Notes under the pieces: model-generated | Told to the model about the DNA's origin: nothing | Database searches by the model: none | The model's input: only the letters and a program-made list of their open reading frames with translations | Program-made: the position numbers and the translations under genes | Part shown: positions 25,079 through 33,774 of the stretch, one piece after another | How the letters are laid out: each line of letters starts with the position of its first letter | Numbering within the stretch: the stretch's first letter is position 1 | Assembly: GCA_963780175.1 (NCBI GenBank) | Contig: CAWAAT010000001.1 | Location: 434,001 to 498,000 of the forward strand | Origin: Brooklawnia sp963780175 | Lineage (GTDB): Bacteria > Actinomycetota > Actinomycetes > Propionibacteriales > Propionibacteriaceae | Direction of reading: 5' to 3' | DNA: 64,000 nt

Positions 25079-25695
25079 TGCCCCGATCCCCCACCCTCCG
25101 AGGCAGAGCCCACGGTGTCGGGCAGATAGTCGGGCACCAAGCGAGACGGCTGGGTGTCCAATTCGGCCAGGAAGCGGTCGACGGTGCGCTGCGTTCGAGT
25201 CGTGTCGGTAAGCGCCTCACCGATGATCCGCTCCGCCAGTCGAGAGGCCAGGACGCCGACGTCGGCCCGCAACTCCTGCAGGGCCTGCTCGCGCTCTGCC
25301 AGGATCTGCTGACCCGCTGTGACACGGATGCGCTCGGCCTCCAGATGGGCCTCGCGCCGCGCTTCCTCAAGGATGGTCGCGCCCTGAATTCGCGCCTCTT
25401 CGCGCAGCTTGGCAGAGTCCTCACGAGCCAGTGCCAGTTGCTCCTGGTACTGCCGTTTGACCTCCTCAGCCTCCGCGCGGATGAGCTGAGCGCGGTTGAT
25501 GCCGCCCTCGATCTCGGCCGCACGGTCGCTGTACATCTGCTCGAACCGGGGCACCACGACCTTCTGCACCACCAGAGCCACGACCGCGGCCAAGACCAGG
25601 CCGACAATGAACTCCGACAGGTGCTCAGGCGCCAGAGGGCCCAACGGGCTCTCCATAGGAATCAGTCCCACACCGTTCATGGTGGGACCGATCAC
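25075..25695 (-). CDS. atpF: ATP synthase subunit b
   Basis: A 206-residue peripheral stalk subunit. One N-terminal membrane helix (IVGLVLAAVVALVVQKVVV, about residues 30-48) is followed by a long charged coiled coil (EIEGGINRAQLIRAEAEEVK and onward). The frame opens at a GTG at 25695 that overlaps the atpE stop as GTGA; the ATG at 25680 is an alternative start. Confidence 0.93.
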   Translation of the reverse strand: MIGPTMNGVGLIPMESPLGPLAPEHLSEFIVGLVLAAVVALVVQKVVVPRFEQMYSDRAAEIEGGINRAQLIRAEAEEVKRQYQEQLALAREDSAKLREEARIQGATILEEARREAHLEAERIRVTAGQQILAEREQALQELRADVGVLASRLAERIIGEALTDTTRTQRTVDRFLAELDTQPSRLVPDYLPDTVGSASEGGGSGQ

Positions 25696-25913
25696 TGGAT
25701 GACGAATGCGAGCACGAAGCCCAGAATCGCCAACGCCTCAACAACCGCGAAGCCGATGTACGCCGTGCCCATCATCGCGCCACGGGCCTCCGGCTGGCGG
25801 GCGGTGCCGTTGATGACCGAGGAGAAGATCCAGGCCACACCGAGTGCGGGCCCAAGAGTTGCCAGCGCGTACCCGATGACATTGATCGAGCCGCTGAGTT
25901 CCATGGGGGTCAT
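25692..25913 (-). CDS. atpE: ATP synthase subunit c
   Basis: A 73-residue proteolipid with two hydrophobic helices joined by the polar loop ARQPEARG. The ion-binding carboxylate is Glu59 in AVVEALAILGF. No sodium-type Gln/Glu-Ser pattern is seen, so proton coupling is expected. The start is ATG 25913; an internal ATG three codons later is possible. The short length also explains why it is easily missed inside a longer frame. Confidence 0.95.
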   Translation of the reverse strand: MTPMELSGSINVIGYALATLGPALGVAWIFSSVINGTARQPEARGAMMGTAYIGFAVVEALAILGFVLAFVIQ

Positions 25914-25954
25914 ACTGCGTTCCTTTCGGTGTTCTCGTCCGTTGGAGACTGTGG

Positions 25955-26731
25955 TCAGTGCCCTTCGCTGATGGACGAAGAGATGTACTGGGCGGTCAGA
26001 ATGGTGAAAATGTATGCTTGCAGGAAGCCGATGAAGAGCTCGAAGAGCAGCATGACGATGCTGAAAGCCAACGAAACAGCCCCGCCGGCCTTGAGCAGGA
26101 TGCCATCGGCCTGGGTGAGCAAGTAGGTGCCCCCCACGACGAACACGACGATGGTCAGATGGCCCGCGAACATGTTGGCAAACAGACGGACGCCGAGCGT
26201 CAGTGGCCTGGTGATGAACGTTGACATGAACTCGACCGGGATGATGATCGGGTATAGGTACCACGGGACGCCGGGCGGAATGAGCGCGTGGCGTAGGTAG
26301 CCGATACCATGCCTGCGAAATCCCGCGTAGATGTAGATGAACAGGACAACGACCACGGCGCCCCACGCGTACCCGATGTTCGACATGGTCGGGAACATGA
26401 AGAAGAAGAATTCCCCGAACCAGTTGTTCACCAGGATGTACGTGAACAGCCCGACGAGCAGGCCGATGTACGGGCGGAAACCCGGGCCCAGGACGTCGCG
26501 GCCGACTCCGTTCCGGATGAAGTCGTACAGGAACTCCATGATGTACTGGCCCCTGCTCGGCACCGTCCGCAATCGATAGGCGCTGAAAGCCCACAGTGCG
26601 ATGACGAGGACTGCAGCGATGACCGCCTGCAACATGGGCTTCGTGAGCCACGTGGTGCCCAGCAGCGGCTCGAACTGGAAGTCCTGCAGGCCCGGCGGGG
26701 TGTATCCCCCGCCTCCCTCCATCGGGATCAT
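25955..26731 (-). CDS. atpB: ATP synthase subunit a
   Basis: A 258-residue integral membrane subunit forming the proton half-channels. The functional arginine lies in RPLTLGVRLFANMFAGHL, and the last helix is FIGFLQAYIFTILTAQY. The ATG at 26731 overlaps the stop of the small upstream membrane protein as ATGA. The frame runs much further upstream, but those residues are out-of-family. Confidence 0.95.
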   Translation of the reverse strand: MIPMEGGGGYTPPGLQDFQFEPLLGTTWLTKPMLQAVIAAVLVIALWAFSAYRLRTVPSRGQYIMEFLYDFIRNGVGRDVLGPGFRPYIGLLVGLFTYILVNNWFGEFFFFMFPTMSNIGYAWGAVVVVLFIYIYAGFRRHGIGYLRHALIPPGVPWYLYPIIIPVEFMSTFITRPLTLGVRLFANMFAGHLTIVVFVVGGTYLLTQADGILLKAGGAVSLAFSIVMLLFELFIGFLQAYIFTILTAQYISSSISEGH

Positions 26732-26955
26732 GCGCCGCTCCCGTACCGTTTGATGATGATGTAGAGGCTGATCGCCATCCCGAGGATCATACCGACTGGC
26801 ATCAGGAATGACGTGCCAATCCAGCGATCCACAAGCCAACCCAGCCCCCCATAGAGGCCGATACCGGCGATCAGCAAGCTCAGGATGGTCATCGCGTGGT
26901 CCTGACCGCCGGCCTCGGTGCTGGCCCGGTCCCTGCTCGACGTCGCCGTGCTCAT
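26728..26955 (-). CDS. AtpZ/AtpI-like small membrane protein
   Basis: About 75 residues with two membrane segments (ILSLLIAGIGLYGGLGWLVD and FLMPVGMILGMAISLYIIIK). The WLVDRWIGTSFLMPVG connection is typical of the AtpZ/AtpI group encoded at the head of atp operons, thought to help c-ring assembly or carry divalent cations. Several ATG codons (26979, 26970, 26955) are possible starts; I chose the one closest to the body. It is translationally coupled to atpB. Confidence 0.7.
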   Translation of the reverse strand: MSTATSSRDRASTEAGGQDHAMTILSLLIAGIGLYGGLGWLVDRWIGTSFLMPVGMILGMAISLYIIIKRYGSGA

Positions 26956-26966
26956 TCTTCCCGCCC

Positions 26967-27413
26967 TCATGTGTCCCACCCCGAAGGGGCCTCGTAGGGA
27001 CGGTCATAGATCGGGATGCGTGCCCGGGAGTGCCAGATGACAAGTCCGGTCAGCCAGCCCACCAGCGCAACCAGCGAACCGAGCGCCACCCAGGTGCTCG
27101 ACAGGGCCCCGGACACCAACGGCGTCGACATCGCCCACCACAAGATGAGCCCGACCAGACCGACGCGTCCGGCGTAGGAGGCCAGCATGAGGGTCATGCC
27201 GTTACGGTCGGCCATCTGCAGCGCAGCACCCTCCACGAGTTGTCCCGATACGAAGTACGCCACCACGAGACCGGCTGCCACCGCGACACTCAGCAGTCCC
27301 CGACCGCCGTCCAGCAAGGTGGCCGGGACCGCGCAGACGATACTCGCGCCAAGGCTCACAAGTTGGGCACCGCGGCCGAGTTCCTGCAGTACTGCGAGGG
27401 ACTGACTGACCAT
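26967..27413 (-). CDS. Four-helix membrane protein at the head of the atp operon (AtpI-like)
   Basis: A 148-residue protein with four predicted membrane segments (VSLGASIVCAVPATLL, GLLSVAVAAGLVVAYFVSG, YAGRVGLVGLILWWAM, WVALGSLVALVGWLTGLVIW). The position between wecA and atpB and the fold resemble mycobacterial Rv1303 and AtpI. A very strong GAGGAGGT site precedes the ATG at 27413. It is probably the first gene of the ATP synthase operon, with a role in F0 assembly by analogy only. Confidence 0.75.
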   Translation of the reverse strand: MVSQSLAVLQELGRGAQLVSLGASIVCAVPATLLDGGRGLLSVAVAAGLVVAYFVSGQLVEGAALQMADRNGMTLMLASYAGRVGLVGLILWWAMSTPLVSGALSSTWVALGSLVALVGWLTGLVIWHSRARIPIYDRPYEAPSGWDT

Positions 27414-27478
27414 GTGGCACCTCCTCGTTGATGGTTGCCATGCTGTCATCCACAAGGCGAAGCAGCGTCTCGACGAGT

Positions 27479-28639
27479 CTAGGGCATTCCTTGCGGCTCG
27501 GGTGGGGATGGGATGGCCAAGTCGCGAATTGGTCTGTTCCCCACCGGGCTCTGACTGCGACCGGGAACCCTGATGGCCACCACGGACAGCACCAGCCCGA
27601 TGGCCATGGCGCCCAGCGCGATCGGCCTGCTCACCAGGGCCAGCAGGATCACGCTGTAGGCAATGACCGCGGTCCACAGGTACATCACCAGCACGGCGTT
27701 GACCATCGAGTGGCCCCGCTGCAGGAGTCGGTGGTGCAGGTGTTGTTTGTCGGCGACGAACCACCACCGACCGTGCCATGTGCGACGGACGTACGCCGCA
27801 ACGAGATCGAACAATGGCAGGGCCATGATGGCGAAGGGCAGCACGAGCGGAAGCCAACTGGGCAGCATTCCGGTCCCGTCCGGGTTCAGCGAGCCCGAGT
27901 CGATCTGGCCGGTGAACGACAAAGAGGAGCACGCGAGCAACAGCCCCAGCAGCATGGACCCGGCGTCACCCATGAAGATCCTGGCCCGGTGGAAGTTGTG
28001 TGGCAGGAAACCCAGGCACACGCCCGTGGTGCTGACGGCGATGAGACTGGCTGTGGTCGCGACCACGAAGTTCTGCTCCCTGGCCAGCACGTAGGTGTAG
28101 GTGAACATCGCCGACGCGCCGATCGCCACGACTCCGGCGGCCAAGCCGTCCAGACCGTCCATGAAGTTGATGGCGTTGACGCACACGAAGATGAACACGA
28201 CGGTGATGATGATGGAGGTCGCCTGGTCGAGCGCGATGATCTGGTTGGGCAAGGAGATCCAGTACATCCGCACCCCGTTGAGCACCGCGATGCCGGCGGC
28301 CAGCACCTGTCCCGCAACCTTGGCGATCGCCGGCAGGTCGATGACGTCGTCCACGACACCCACCACACAAATCACCGCAGCGGCCCACAGGACGCCCAGC
28401 GAGTCTCGGGTCACCACCTCGTGGCGTCCCAGGAAGGGCATCATCGAGGCCAGCAGGAACGCCATGGCCACCCCGCCCAACATGGCCACACCGCCCAGAT
28501 ACGGAGTGGGGTGGGTGTGGACGTCCCGGTCCCGGATCTCGGCCTGGACGCCGAACCTGATGGCGAGAAGGCGGCAGATGCCGACGAACAGGTACGTCGT
28601 GACGGCGGCCACCAACATCACCAGCAGGTATTCACGCAT
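27479..28639 (-). CDS. wecA: Undecaprenyl-phosphate GlcNAc-1-phosphate transferase (WecA-like)
   Basis: A polytopic membrane enzyme of 386 residues in the MraY/WecA family. It transfers a sugar-1-phosphate from UDP-sugar to a polyprenyl phosphate and starts cell-wall polymer synthesis (the arabinogalactan linker in mycobacteria). Diagnostic motifs are VVGVVDDVIDLPAIAK, NAINFMDGLDGLAAG, ARIFMGDAGSMLLG and the loop ADKQHLHHRLLQRGHS, which is more WecA-like than MraY-like. The donor sugar cannot be proven. The start at 28639 overlaps sua5 by 8 bp. It belongs to the rho-to-atp syntenic block. Confidence 0.88.
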   Translation of the reverse strand: MREYLLVMLVAAVTTYLFVGICRLLAIRFGVQAEIRDRDVHTHPTPYLGGVAMLGGVAMAFLLASMMPFLGRHEVVTRDSLGVLWAAAVICVVGVVDDVIDLPAIAKVAGQVLAAGIAVLNGVRMYWISLPNQIIALDQATSIIITVVFIFVCVNAINFMDGLDGLAAGVVAIGASAMFTYTYVLAREQNFVVATTASLIAVSTTGVCLGFLPHNFHRARIFMGDAGSMLLGLLLACSSLSFTGQIDSGSLNPDGTGMLPSWLPLVLPFAIMALPLFDLVAAYVRRTWHGRWWFVADKQHLHHRLLQRGHSMVNAVLVMYLWTAVIAYSVILLALVSRPIALGAMAIGLVLSVVAIRVPGRSQSPVGNRPIRDLAIPSPPEPQGMP

Positions 28640-29372
28640 TCGGTGCCTCGTCGGGCGGTTCGGAAGCGGGCAGGGCGAGCACAGGATCAGGCGAGGGCAG
28701 ATCAGCCAGGTGAGTGAGCACCTCGCTGAGCTCGGAGTGCCCGATGACCCCGGCGCGGACGATACGTCCGGTCGGGGTGCTCGCGAGATCGACGATCGTC
28801 GAGGCCACCGGTCCTGGGGTGGGCCCCGCATCCAGGTACACCGCCACCGAGTCCCCGAGCTGGGCGATCGCCTGATCGATGGTGGTGGCCGGTGGTCGGC
28901 CCGAGACGTTGGCGCTGCTGACGGCCAGCGGCCCGGTGCGGCGCAGCAGACGACGCGTCTGCGGCTGATCGGGCACCCGCACGGCAATGGTCCCCTCGGT
29001 GCGCCCCAGGTCCATCCGCAGACTGGACTGGGCCTTCATGATCAAGGTCAGCGCCCCCGGCCAGAAGCGGTTGATCAGGGCATCCACCGCCACCGGGACC
29101 TCTGAGACGAGGGCACGCAGCATGGCGGGCTCTGCGATGAGCACCGGTGGTGGCATGTCACGGCCTCGGTGCTTGGCGTCCAGCAGTCGTTGGACGGCGG
29201 CCGCGGACAAGGCGTCCGCCGCGATGCCGTAGACGGTGTCGGTGGGCAGGACGACGAGTTCCCCGGCACCCAAGGCCTGCTCGGCTGCCTCGAAGGCTTC
29301 CTCCGAGTTGGTCGTCAGGTCGAACCGGCGAGCTGCACTTCTGGGAACCTCGGGGCTGGACAACTCACTCAC
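28632..29372 (-). CDS. L-threonylcarbamoyladenylate synthase (Sua5/YwlC/TsaC family)
   Basis: A 246-residue enzyme that makes threonylcarbamoyl-AMP for the t6A37 modification of ANN-reading tRNAs. The signature GELVVLPTDTVYGIAADA, the KHRGRDMPPPVLI loop and SSANVSGRPPATT are present. It ends soon after the catalytic domain, so it lacks the Sua5 C-terminal domain. The start is GTG at 29372, overlapping prmC by 8 bp. Confidence 0.93.
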   Translation of the reverse strand: MSELSSPEVPRSAARRFDLTTNSEEAFEAAEQALGAGELVVLPTDTVYGIAADALSAAAVQRLLDAKHRGRDMPPPVLIAEPAMLRALVSEVPVAVDALINRFWPGALTLIMKAQSSLRMDLGRTEGTIAVRVPDQPQTRRLLRRTGPLAVSSANVSGRPPATTIDQAIAQLGDSVAVYLDAGPTPGPVASTIVDLASTPTGRIVRAGVIGHSELSEVLTHLADLPSPDPVLALPASEPPDEAPNA

Positions 29373-30222
29373 GCTCCCATCCTGACATGAGCCTGCCGGT
29401 GACGAAGCGCGCGCGCCCGGCGAGGTCGCGGTGACTCGTGGTGGCGTTGAAGCCGGCCTCCCCGAGTAGACCGAGCACCTGCTCAGACTGGTCGTCGCCG
29501 TGCTCGATGACCACCAGTCCCCTCGGGTGCAGCAGTCGCTGGGCCACGGCGATCACCCCGCGAATAGCGGCCAGCCCGTTGTCGTCCGCGAAGAGCGCCA
29601 CGGCCGGGTCGTGGCCGCGCACCTCGACCGGGAGGTCGTCCCGGGCGTCCCAGGGAATGTAGGGCGGATTGGCCACCACCACGTCAACCTGCCCATCAAG
29701 TTCATGCAGGGCCTCTGCCATGTCCTGTTCGATTGCCTCCACTGAGGTGCCGATCAGATTGCGGCGAAGCCACCTGGCGGCGTCCCGATCGAGTTCGACC
29801 GCGAAGACCCGGGCACCCGGCACCTCCTCGGCGAGCGCGGCACTGATGGCTCCCGAGCCGGCACACAGCTCGACGACGAGGGCGGACGATCCCCTGCGGG
29901 CCTCGTCGATGGCCGCACCCGCCACCAGCTCCGTCTCGGGCCGGGGTATGAACACCCCCCTGCCAACCTGAACCGAGACGTTGCGGAACCAGGAACGGCC
30001 GGTCAGGTGCTGCAGCGGCACTCCGGCGCAACGTTGGTCGATGAGGTGGTCGTATCTCCTGGCAGTTTTCTCGTCCAACCCGGGGGCACTGAGCAGTGCG
30101 ATGGCGTCCAGGCCCGTGACGTGGCCGAGCAGGATCCGGGCATCGCTGACCGGAGACGCGACGCCGGCCGCCTCGAGGCGGGAAGCAGCACCTGCCAGGA
30201 CCGCCCGCGCTCGCAGGTTCAC
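29365..30222 (-). CDS. prmC: Peptide chain release factor N5-glutamine methyltransferase PrmC
   Basis: Methylates the GGQ glutamine of release factors. It has 285 residues, with an N-terminal helical domain, an SAM-binding VVELCAGSGAISAALA (in place of the more usual DLGTGSGA) and the catalytic VVANPPYIPWDARDDLP (NPPY). The GTG start at 30222 overlaps the prfA stop as GTGA, so it is co-translated with its substrate. Confidence 0.95.
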   Translation of the reverse strand: MNLRARAVLAGAASRLEAAGVASPVSDARILLGHVTGLDAIALLSAPGLDEKTARRYDHLIDQRCAGVPLQHLTGRSWFRNVSVQVGRGVFIPRPETELVAGAAIDEARRGSSALVVELCAGSGAISAALAEEVPGARVFAVELDRDAARWLRRNLIGTSVEAIEQDMAEALHELDGQVDVVVANPPYIPWDARDDLPVEVRGHDPAVALFADDNGLAAIRGVIAVAQRLLHPRGLVVIEHGDDQSEQVLGLLGEAGFNATTSHRDLAGRARFVTGRLMSGWERE

Positions 30223-31292
30223 CGGCCCACCTGCGACAGCCGCTCAGCCAGGTCCGCTGCCCGCAACGCTTCGATCACCGGGCCGAGGTCACCCGCCAGC
30301 ACCTGGTCGAGGTTGTGGGCCTTGAATCCGATGCGGTGGTCGGTGATGCGGTTCTCGGGGAAGTTGTACGTACGGATTCGCTCGGAACGGTCGACTGTGC
30401 GCACCTGCGACTTGCGCGCGGCCGACGCCGCCTGCGCCGACTGCTCCTCGGCCTGGGCGACCAGACGAGCTCGCAGGATACGCATGGCCTGGTCCTTGTT
30501 CTGCAACTGGCTGCGTTCGTCCTGACAGGTGACCACAATGCCGCTGGGCAGATGGGTGATGCGCACCGCCGAGTCCGTGGTGTTGACGCCCTGGCCCCCC
30601 TTGCCGCTGGAGCGGTAGACATCCACGCGAAGGTCGTCCTCGGCAATCTGCACCTCGTCCGGCTCCACATCGGGCATCACCAGCACTCCCGCTGCCGAGG
30701 TGTGAATGCGTCCCTGCGATTCGGTGAGCGGCACGCGCTGCACTCGGTGCACCCCACCCTCGAACTTCAGCATTCCGTAGGGCGCCTGGCCGGGTTCAAC
30801 CGAGCCGCGGGCCCGAATGGACACCGTCGCCGTCTTGATGCCCCCCAGATCGGTCGTCTCGGCGTCCAGCAGTTGGGTGACGAACCCTCGTTGCTCGCAG
30901 TATCGGGTGTACATCGTCAGCAGGTCACCGGCGAACAGCGCCGACTCTTCGCCGCCCTCCCCCGACTTGATCTCAACGATCGCGTCGCGGTCGTCGTTCG
31001 GGTCGCGCGGGGCGAGCAACGTGGTCAGCTTCTCGCGGACGGCTTCCAGGCGTGTGGTGATTGTGGCTAGTTCATCCGCGAACGACGGGTCTTCATCCAT
31101 CAGCTCGACAGCAGCTTGCCTGTCAGAGGTGAGCTCGTCGTACTCGTCCATCGCCTTCACGATCTGGCCGAGTTCCGAGTAGCGGCGTCCGACCGATCTT
31201 GAGCGGGAGACATCGGCCAGCACCGCCGCGTCGGCCATCTGCCTCTCCAGGTCGGCGTACTCGGTTCGCATGCCCTCGGCAGCCTCGAACAT
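30219..31292 (-). CDS. prfA: Peptide chain release factor 1
   Basis: Recognises UAA and UAG stops and triggers peptide release. It has 357 residues. The GGQ motif is in RSSGKGGQGVNTTDSAVRI, and the region preceding it (GEGGEESALFAGDLLTMY) is RF1-specific. The usual anticodon-like PxT tripeptide region lies near VEPGQAPYG/RVQRVPLTESQGR. The ATG at 31292 has GAGGGAG 7 nt upstream. A hairpin terminator separates it from rpmE. Confidence 0.95.
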   Translation of the reverse strand: MFEAAEGMRTEYADLERQMADAAVLADVSRSRSVGRRYSELGQIVKAMDEYDELTSDRQAAVELMDEDPSFADELATITTRLEAVREKLTTLLAPRDPNDDRDAIVEIKSGEGGEESALFAGDLLTMYTRYCEQRGFVTQLLDAETTDLGGIKTATVSIRARGSVEPGQAPYGMLKFEGGVHRVQRVPLTESQGRIHTSAAGVLVMPDVEPDEVQIAEDDLRVDVYRSSGKGGQGVNTTDSAVRITHLPSGIVVTCQDERSQLQNKDQAMRILRARLVAQAEEQSAQAASAARKSQVRTVDRSERIRTYNFPENRITDHRIGFKAHNLDQVLAGDLGPVIEALRAADLAERLSQVGR

Positions 31293-31326
31293 TGTCAACT
31301 CCCTCGCCTGGTTGATGGGCAACAAA

Positions 31327-31367
31327 ACAGGCGCTGGACGATGGACCTGCCACCGACCAGCGCCTGT
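31327..31367 (-). terminator. Rho-independent terminator between rpmE and prfA
   Basis: An 11-bp perfect stem (ACAGGCGCTGG, 31327-31337 and 31357-31367) with a 19-nt loop is followed on the minus strand by TTTGTT. It starts 10 bp after the rpmE stop, so it ends or attenuates the rpmE transcript before prfA. Confidence 0.75.
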
Positions 31368-31376
31368 GTCCGAGAG

Positions 31377-31592
31377 CTACTTGGTGCCGCTCTTGCCGTA
31401 GCGACGCTCGAAACGGGCCACCCGGCCGCCGGTGTCGAGGATCTTCTGCTTTCCGGTGTAGAACGGGTGGCACGCAGAACATACGTCGGCGCTCATGACA
31501 TCGCCCTTGTGAGTGCTTCGGCTGGTGAACTGGTTCCCGCACGTGCACACGATCTTGACCTCGTGGTACTCGGGATGAGTAGCCTTCTTCAT
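31377..31592 (-). CDS. rpmE: Ribosomal protein bL31, zinc-binding form
   Basis: A 71-residue large-subunit protein. Zinc ligands are Cys16 and Cys18 (IVCTCGN) and Cys38 and Cys41 (DVCSACHPFYTG). This C+ form is the zinc-replete version, replaced in many bacteria by a cysteine-free paralogue under zinc starvation. The ATG has AGGAGA 7 nt upstream. Confidence 0.97.
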   Translation of the reverse strand: MKKATHPEYHEVKIVCTCGNQFTSRSTHKGDVMSADVCSACHPFYTGKQKILDTGGRVARFERRYGKSGTK

Positions 31593-31678
31593 GTTCGTCT
31601 CCTAGTGTCGTGCCGGGTCGCCCGCCCCAGATGGTGTACCCAGGGGCTGTGGTTGGCGTGAACCGGCGCCAACGCGGG

Positions 31679-31707
31679 ATTCTACCGCGCCAAGTCCGTC
31701 AACCCAA
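31679..31707 (-). promoter_or_regulatory. rpmE promoter
   Basis: The minus strand shows a -35-like TTGGGT (31707-31702), a 17-nt spacer and a -10 TAGAAT (31684-31679). This predicts a start near 31672 and an 80-nt leader before rpmE. It lies in the 124-bp gap after rho, so rpmE need not depend on rho transcription. Confidence 0.6.
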
Positions 31708-31716
31708 ATGCGGTGC

Positions 31717-33474
31717 TCAGTCATTGCCCGGGGTTGTGCGGCTGATGAGGACGAGGAACTCAGAGTTGTTGTTGGTCTTGCGCATTCGACTGAGCAGCAT
31801 CTCGAGGGCCTGCTGGTCCTCCATGCCGGACAGCACGCGGCGGAGTTTCCAGATGATGTCGAGTTCCGTACGACCCATCAGCAGTTCCTCGCGTCGGGTG
31901 CCGGATGCGTCCACGTCGATGGCGGGGAAGATGCGCTTGTCGGCAAGTTGACGGCTGAGTTTGAGCTCCATGTTGCCGGTGCCCTTGAACTCCTCGAAGA
32001 TGACCTCGTCCATCCTCGAGCCGGTCTCGACCAAGGCGGTCGCCAGGATGGTCAGCGAACCGCCGTTCTCGATGTTGCGGGCAGCTCCGAAGAACCGCTT
32101 GGGCGGGTAGAGGGCGGCGGAGTCGACACCGCCGGACAGGATTCGTCCGGAGGGCGGCGCGGCCAGGTTGTAGGCACGGCCGAGTCGGGTGATGCCGTCC
32201 AGCAGGACGACGACGTCGCGTCCCAACTCAACAAGCCGCTTCGCGCGCTCGATGGCCAGTTCGGCGATGGTGGTGTGGTCCTCGGCCGGTCGGTCGAAGG
32301 TCGACGCGATGACCTCGCCGGTGGTCGTCCGCTGGAAGTCGGTGACCTCTTCGGGTCGCTCGTCAACCAGCACGACCATCAGATGGACCTCCGGGTTGTT
32401 GGCGGTGATCGCGTTGGCGATCGACTGCATCACCATGGTCTTGCCGGCCTTGGGTGGCGAGACGATGAGTCCACGCTGACCTTTGCCGATGGGGCTGACC
32501 AGGTCGATGATGCGCCCCGTCATGTTCTGCGCGGTGGTCTCCAACCGCAGCCGCTCCTGCGGGTACAGCGGGGTGAGTTTGGCGAAGTCCGGACGCTCCT
32601 TCATCACCTCTGGATCACGCCCGTTGACGGTGTCCAGTCGCACCAGGGGGTTGTACTTCTCGCGACGGTCGCCCTCGCGCGTCTGGCGAATGGCTCCCGT
32701 GATGATGTCGCCCTTGCGCAGCCCGCTCTTGCGGACCATCGCCAGCGACACGTAGGCGTCGTTGGGCCCGGGCAGGTACCCGGAGGTGCGCACGAACGCG
32801 TAGTTGTCCAGGACGTCCAGGATGCCCCTGACTTCAACCAGGACGTCATCCTCGCGCACCGACTCATCCACCCTGTCAAGCTCGGCCCCGTTGCCTCGGG
32901 GACGCCTGGTGGTGCGGTCGCGCTGGCGCCTGTTGCGAGAGCGGCGTGACCCGCTGCCAGAACCATCGTCGTCTCGAGGACCGGACTGCTGGGGCGTGAA
33001 CTGCCGCGGCTGGCCGCCCTCCGGAGCGGCTTCTCGCTGCTCGGCCGCTGGACGTGCGCCTTCACGACCACGAAGCCGCTCGCGCACCTTGGGGTCTTGG
33101 CTGAGGGCGGCCAGTCGGGCGCCAACCTCGTCGCTGGTGGGGCTGTCTGACTCCGCAGGCTGCTCGGAGGCGGTCTGCTCGGGCGTCGCGTCCGCGGTCG
33201 GGCTTTCCCCCTGCGGACCCCGGGCCGAAGCGCTCTGGCCGCGTTGGCGCCGGCTGCGCCGGGGGCTCGTCGGCTGCTCCTCGGCCATCGGGGCACGGGT
33301 CGGCTCGGTCGGCTGGGAGTGGCCAGGCTGCTGCGCCGAACTGATGGCCGATATCAGGTCGGCCTTGCGCATGGCGCCAGCACCTTTGATGCCCAGGCCG
33401 CCGGCGACCTTCTTGAGTTCTGGAAGGAGCATCGACGACAGCCCTGCGTTCGGGCTCGAAGAAGTCTCGCTCAC
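31717..33474 (-). CDS. rho: Transcription termination factor Rho
   Basis: A hexameric RNA helicase that ends transcription. It has 585 residues, long for Rho because of a large insertion (about residues 50-205) rich in Arg, Gly, Gln, Glu and Ser between the N-terminal helical SAP-like part (LLPELKKVAGGLGIKGAGAMRK) and the RNA-binding cold-shock domain (VRGILDVLDNYAFVRTSGYLPG). Such Arg/Gly-rich insertions are typical of high-GC actinobacteria. Walker A is PPKAGKTMVM, and Walker B/Q-loop regions lie in VVVLLDGITRLGRAYN. The start is GTG 33474 with AAGGAAAGGA upstream. Confidence 0.96.
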   Translation of the reverse strand: MSETSSSPNAGLSSMLLPELKKVAGGLGIKGAGAMRKADLISAISSAQQPGHSQPTEPTRAPMAEEQPTSPRRSRRQRGQSASARGPQGESPTADATPEQTASEQPAESDSPTSDEVGARLAALSQDPKVRERLRGREGARPAAEQREAAPEGGQPRQFTPQQSGPRDDDGSGSGSRRSRNRRQRDRTTRRPRGNGAELDRVDESVREDDVLVEVRGILDVLDNYAFVRTSGYLPGPNDAYVSLAMVRKSGLRKGDIITGAIRQTREGDRREKYNPLVRLDTVNGRDPEVMKERPDFAKLTPLYPQERLRLETTAQNMTGRIIDLVSPIGKGQRGLIVSPPKAGKTMVMQSIANAITANNPEVHLMVVLVDERPEEVTDFQRTTTGEVIASTFDRPAEDHTTIAELAIERAKRLVELGRDVVVLLDGITRLGRAYNLAAPPSGRILSGGVDSAALYPPKRFFGAARNIENGGSLTILATALVETGSRMDEVIFEEFKGTGNMELKLSRQLADKRIFPAIDVDASGTRREELLMGRTELDIIWKLRRVLSGMEDQQALEMLLSRMRKTNNNSEFLVLISRTTPGND

Positions 33475-33709
33475 GGGAGTCCTTTCCTTGGGCTGCCCCC
33501 GCAGCCCGATGCACCGCAGGCGTCCACCATCGGTGGGTCGCGCGGAAAACGGGTGTGCTCGTCACGAGTACGTACTGGCGTGCCACCACCACGATCGCAG
33601 GCGTTGTCAGCCCTGCGTCATGAGGATTGCCGGAACCATGTACCGGGGCGCATGCGCCTGATCTGTCAGCCGCATGTCGACGATTGATCGTCGTGCTGGT
33701 TCAACGCTA
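33475..33709 (-). promoter_or_regulatory. rho promoter and long structured 5' leader
   Basis: A TAGCGT hexamer (33709-33704) gives a predicted start near 33697 and a leader of about 220 nt. The leader contains several inverted repeats: CGACGAT/ATCGTCG (33678-33693) at its 5' end, the 12-bp palindrome GGCGCATGCGCC (33647-33658), CCACC/GGTGG (33524-33536), and GGGCTGC/GCAGCCC (33490-33507) directly before the ribosome site. rho is autoregulated in several bacteria, so a regulatory leader is plausible. I recognise no known riboswitch in it. The rest of the 300-bp gap (33710-33774) shows nothing clear. Confidence 0.5.
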
Positions 33710-33774
33710 CCAAAGAACTCGGGTATTCCACGACTTCCCCACGGTGAGGCAGGGCGATTCCATGCAAATGGGGC

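Noticed and set aside
29981..30325. Plus-strand frames across prmC and prfA
   Set aside because: Arg/Pro/Ala-rich shadow frames without ribosome sites, opposite well-supported genes.
31694..31707. TTGACG as -35 of the rpmE promoter
   Set aside because: It lies only 12 nt from the TAGAAT -10. TTGGGT at 17 nt is the better-spaced candidate.
31708..32949. A 413-codon plus-strand frame opposite rho
   Set aside because: It mirrors rho codons, has low-complexity composition without motifs, and lies entirely inside a certain gene.
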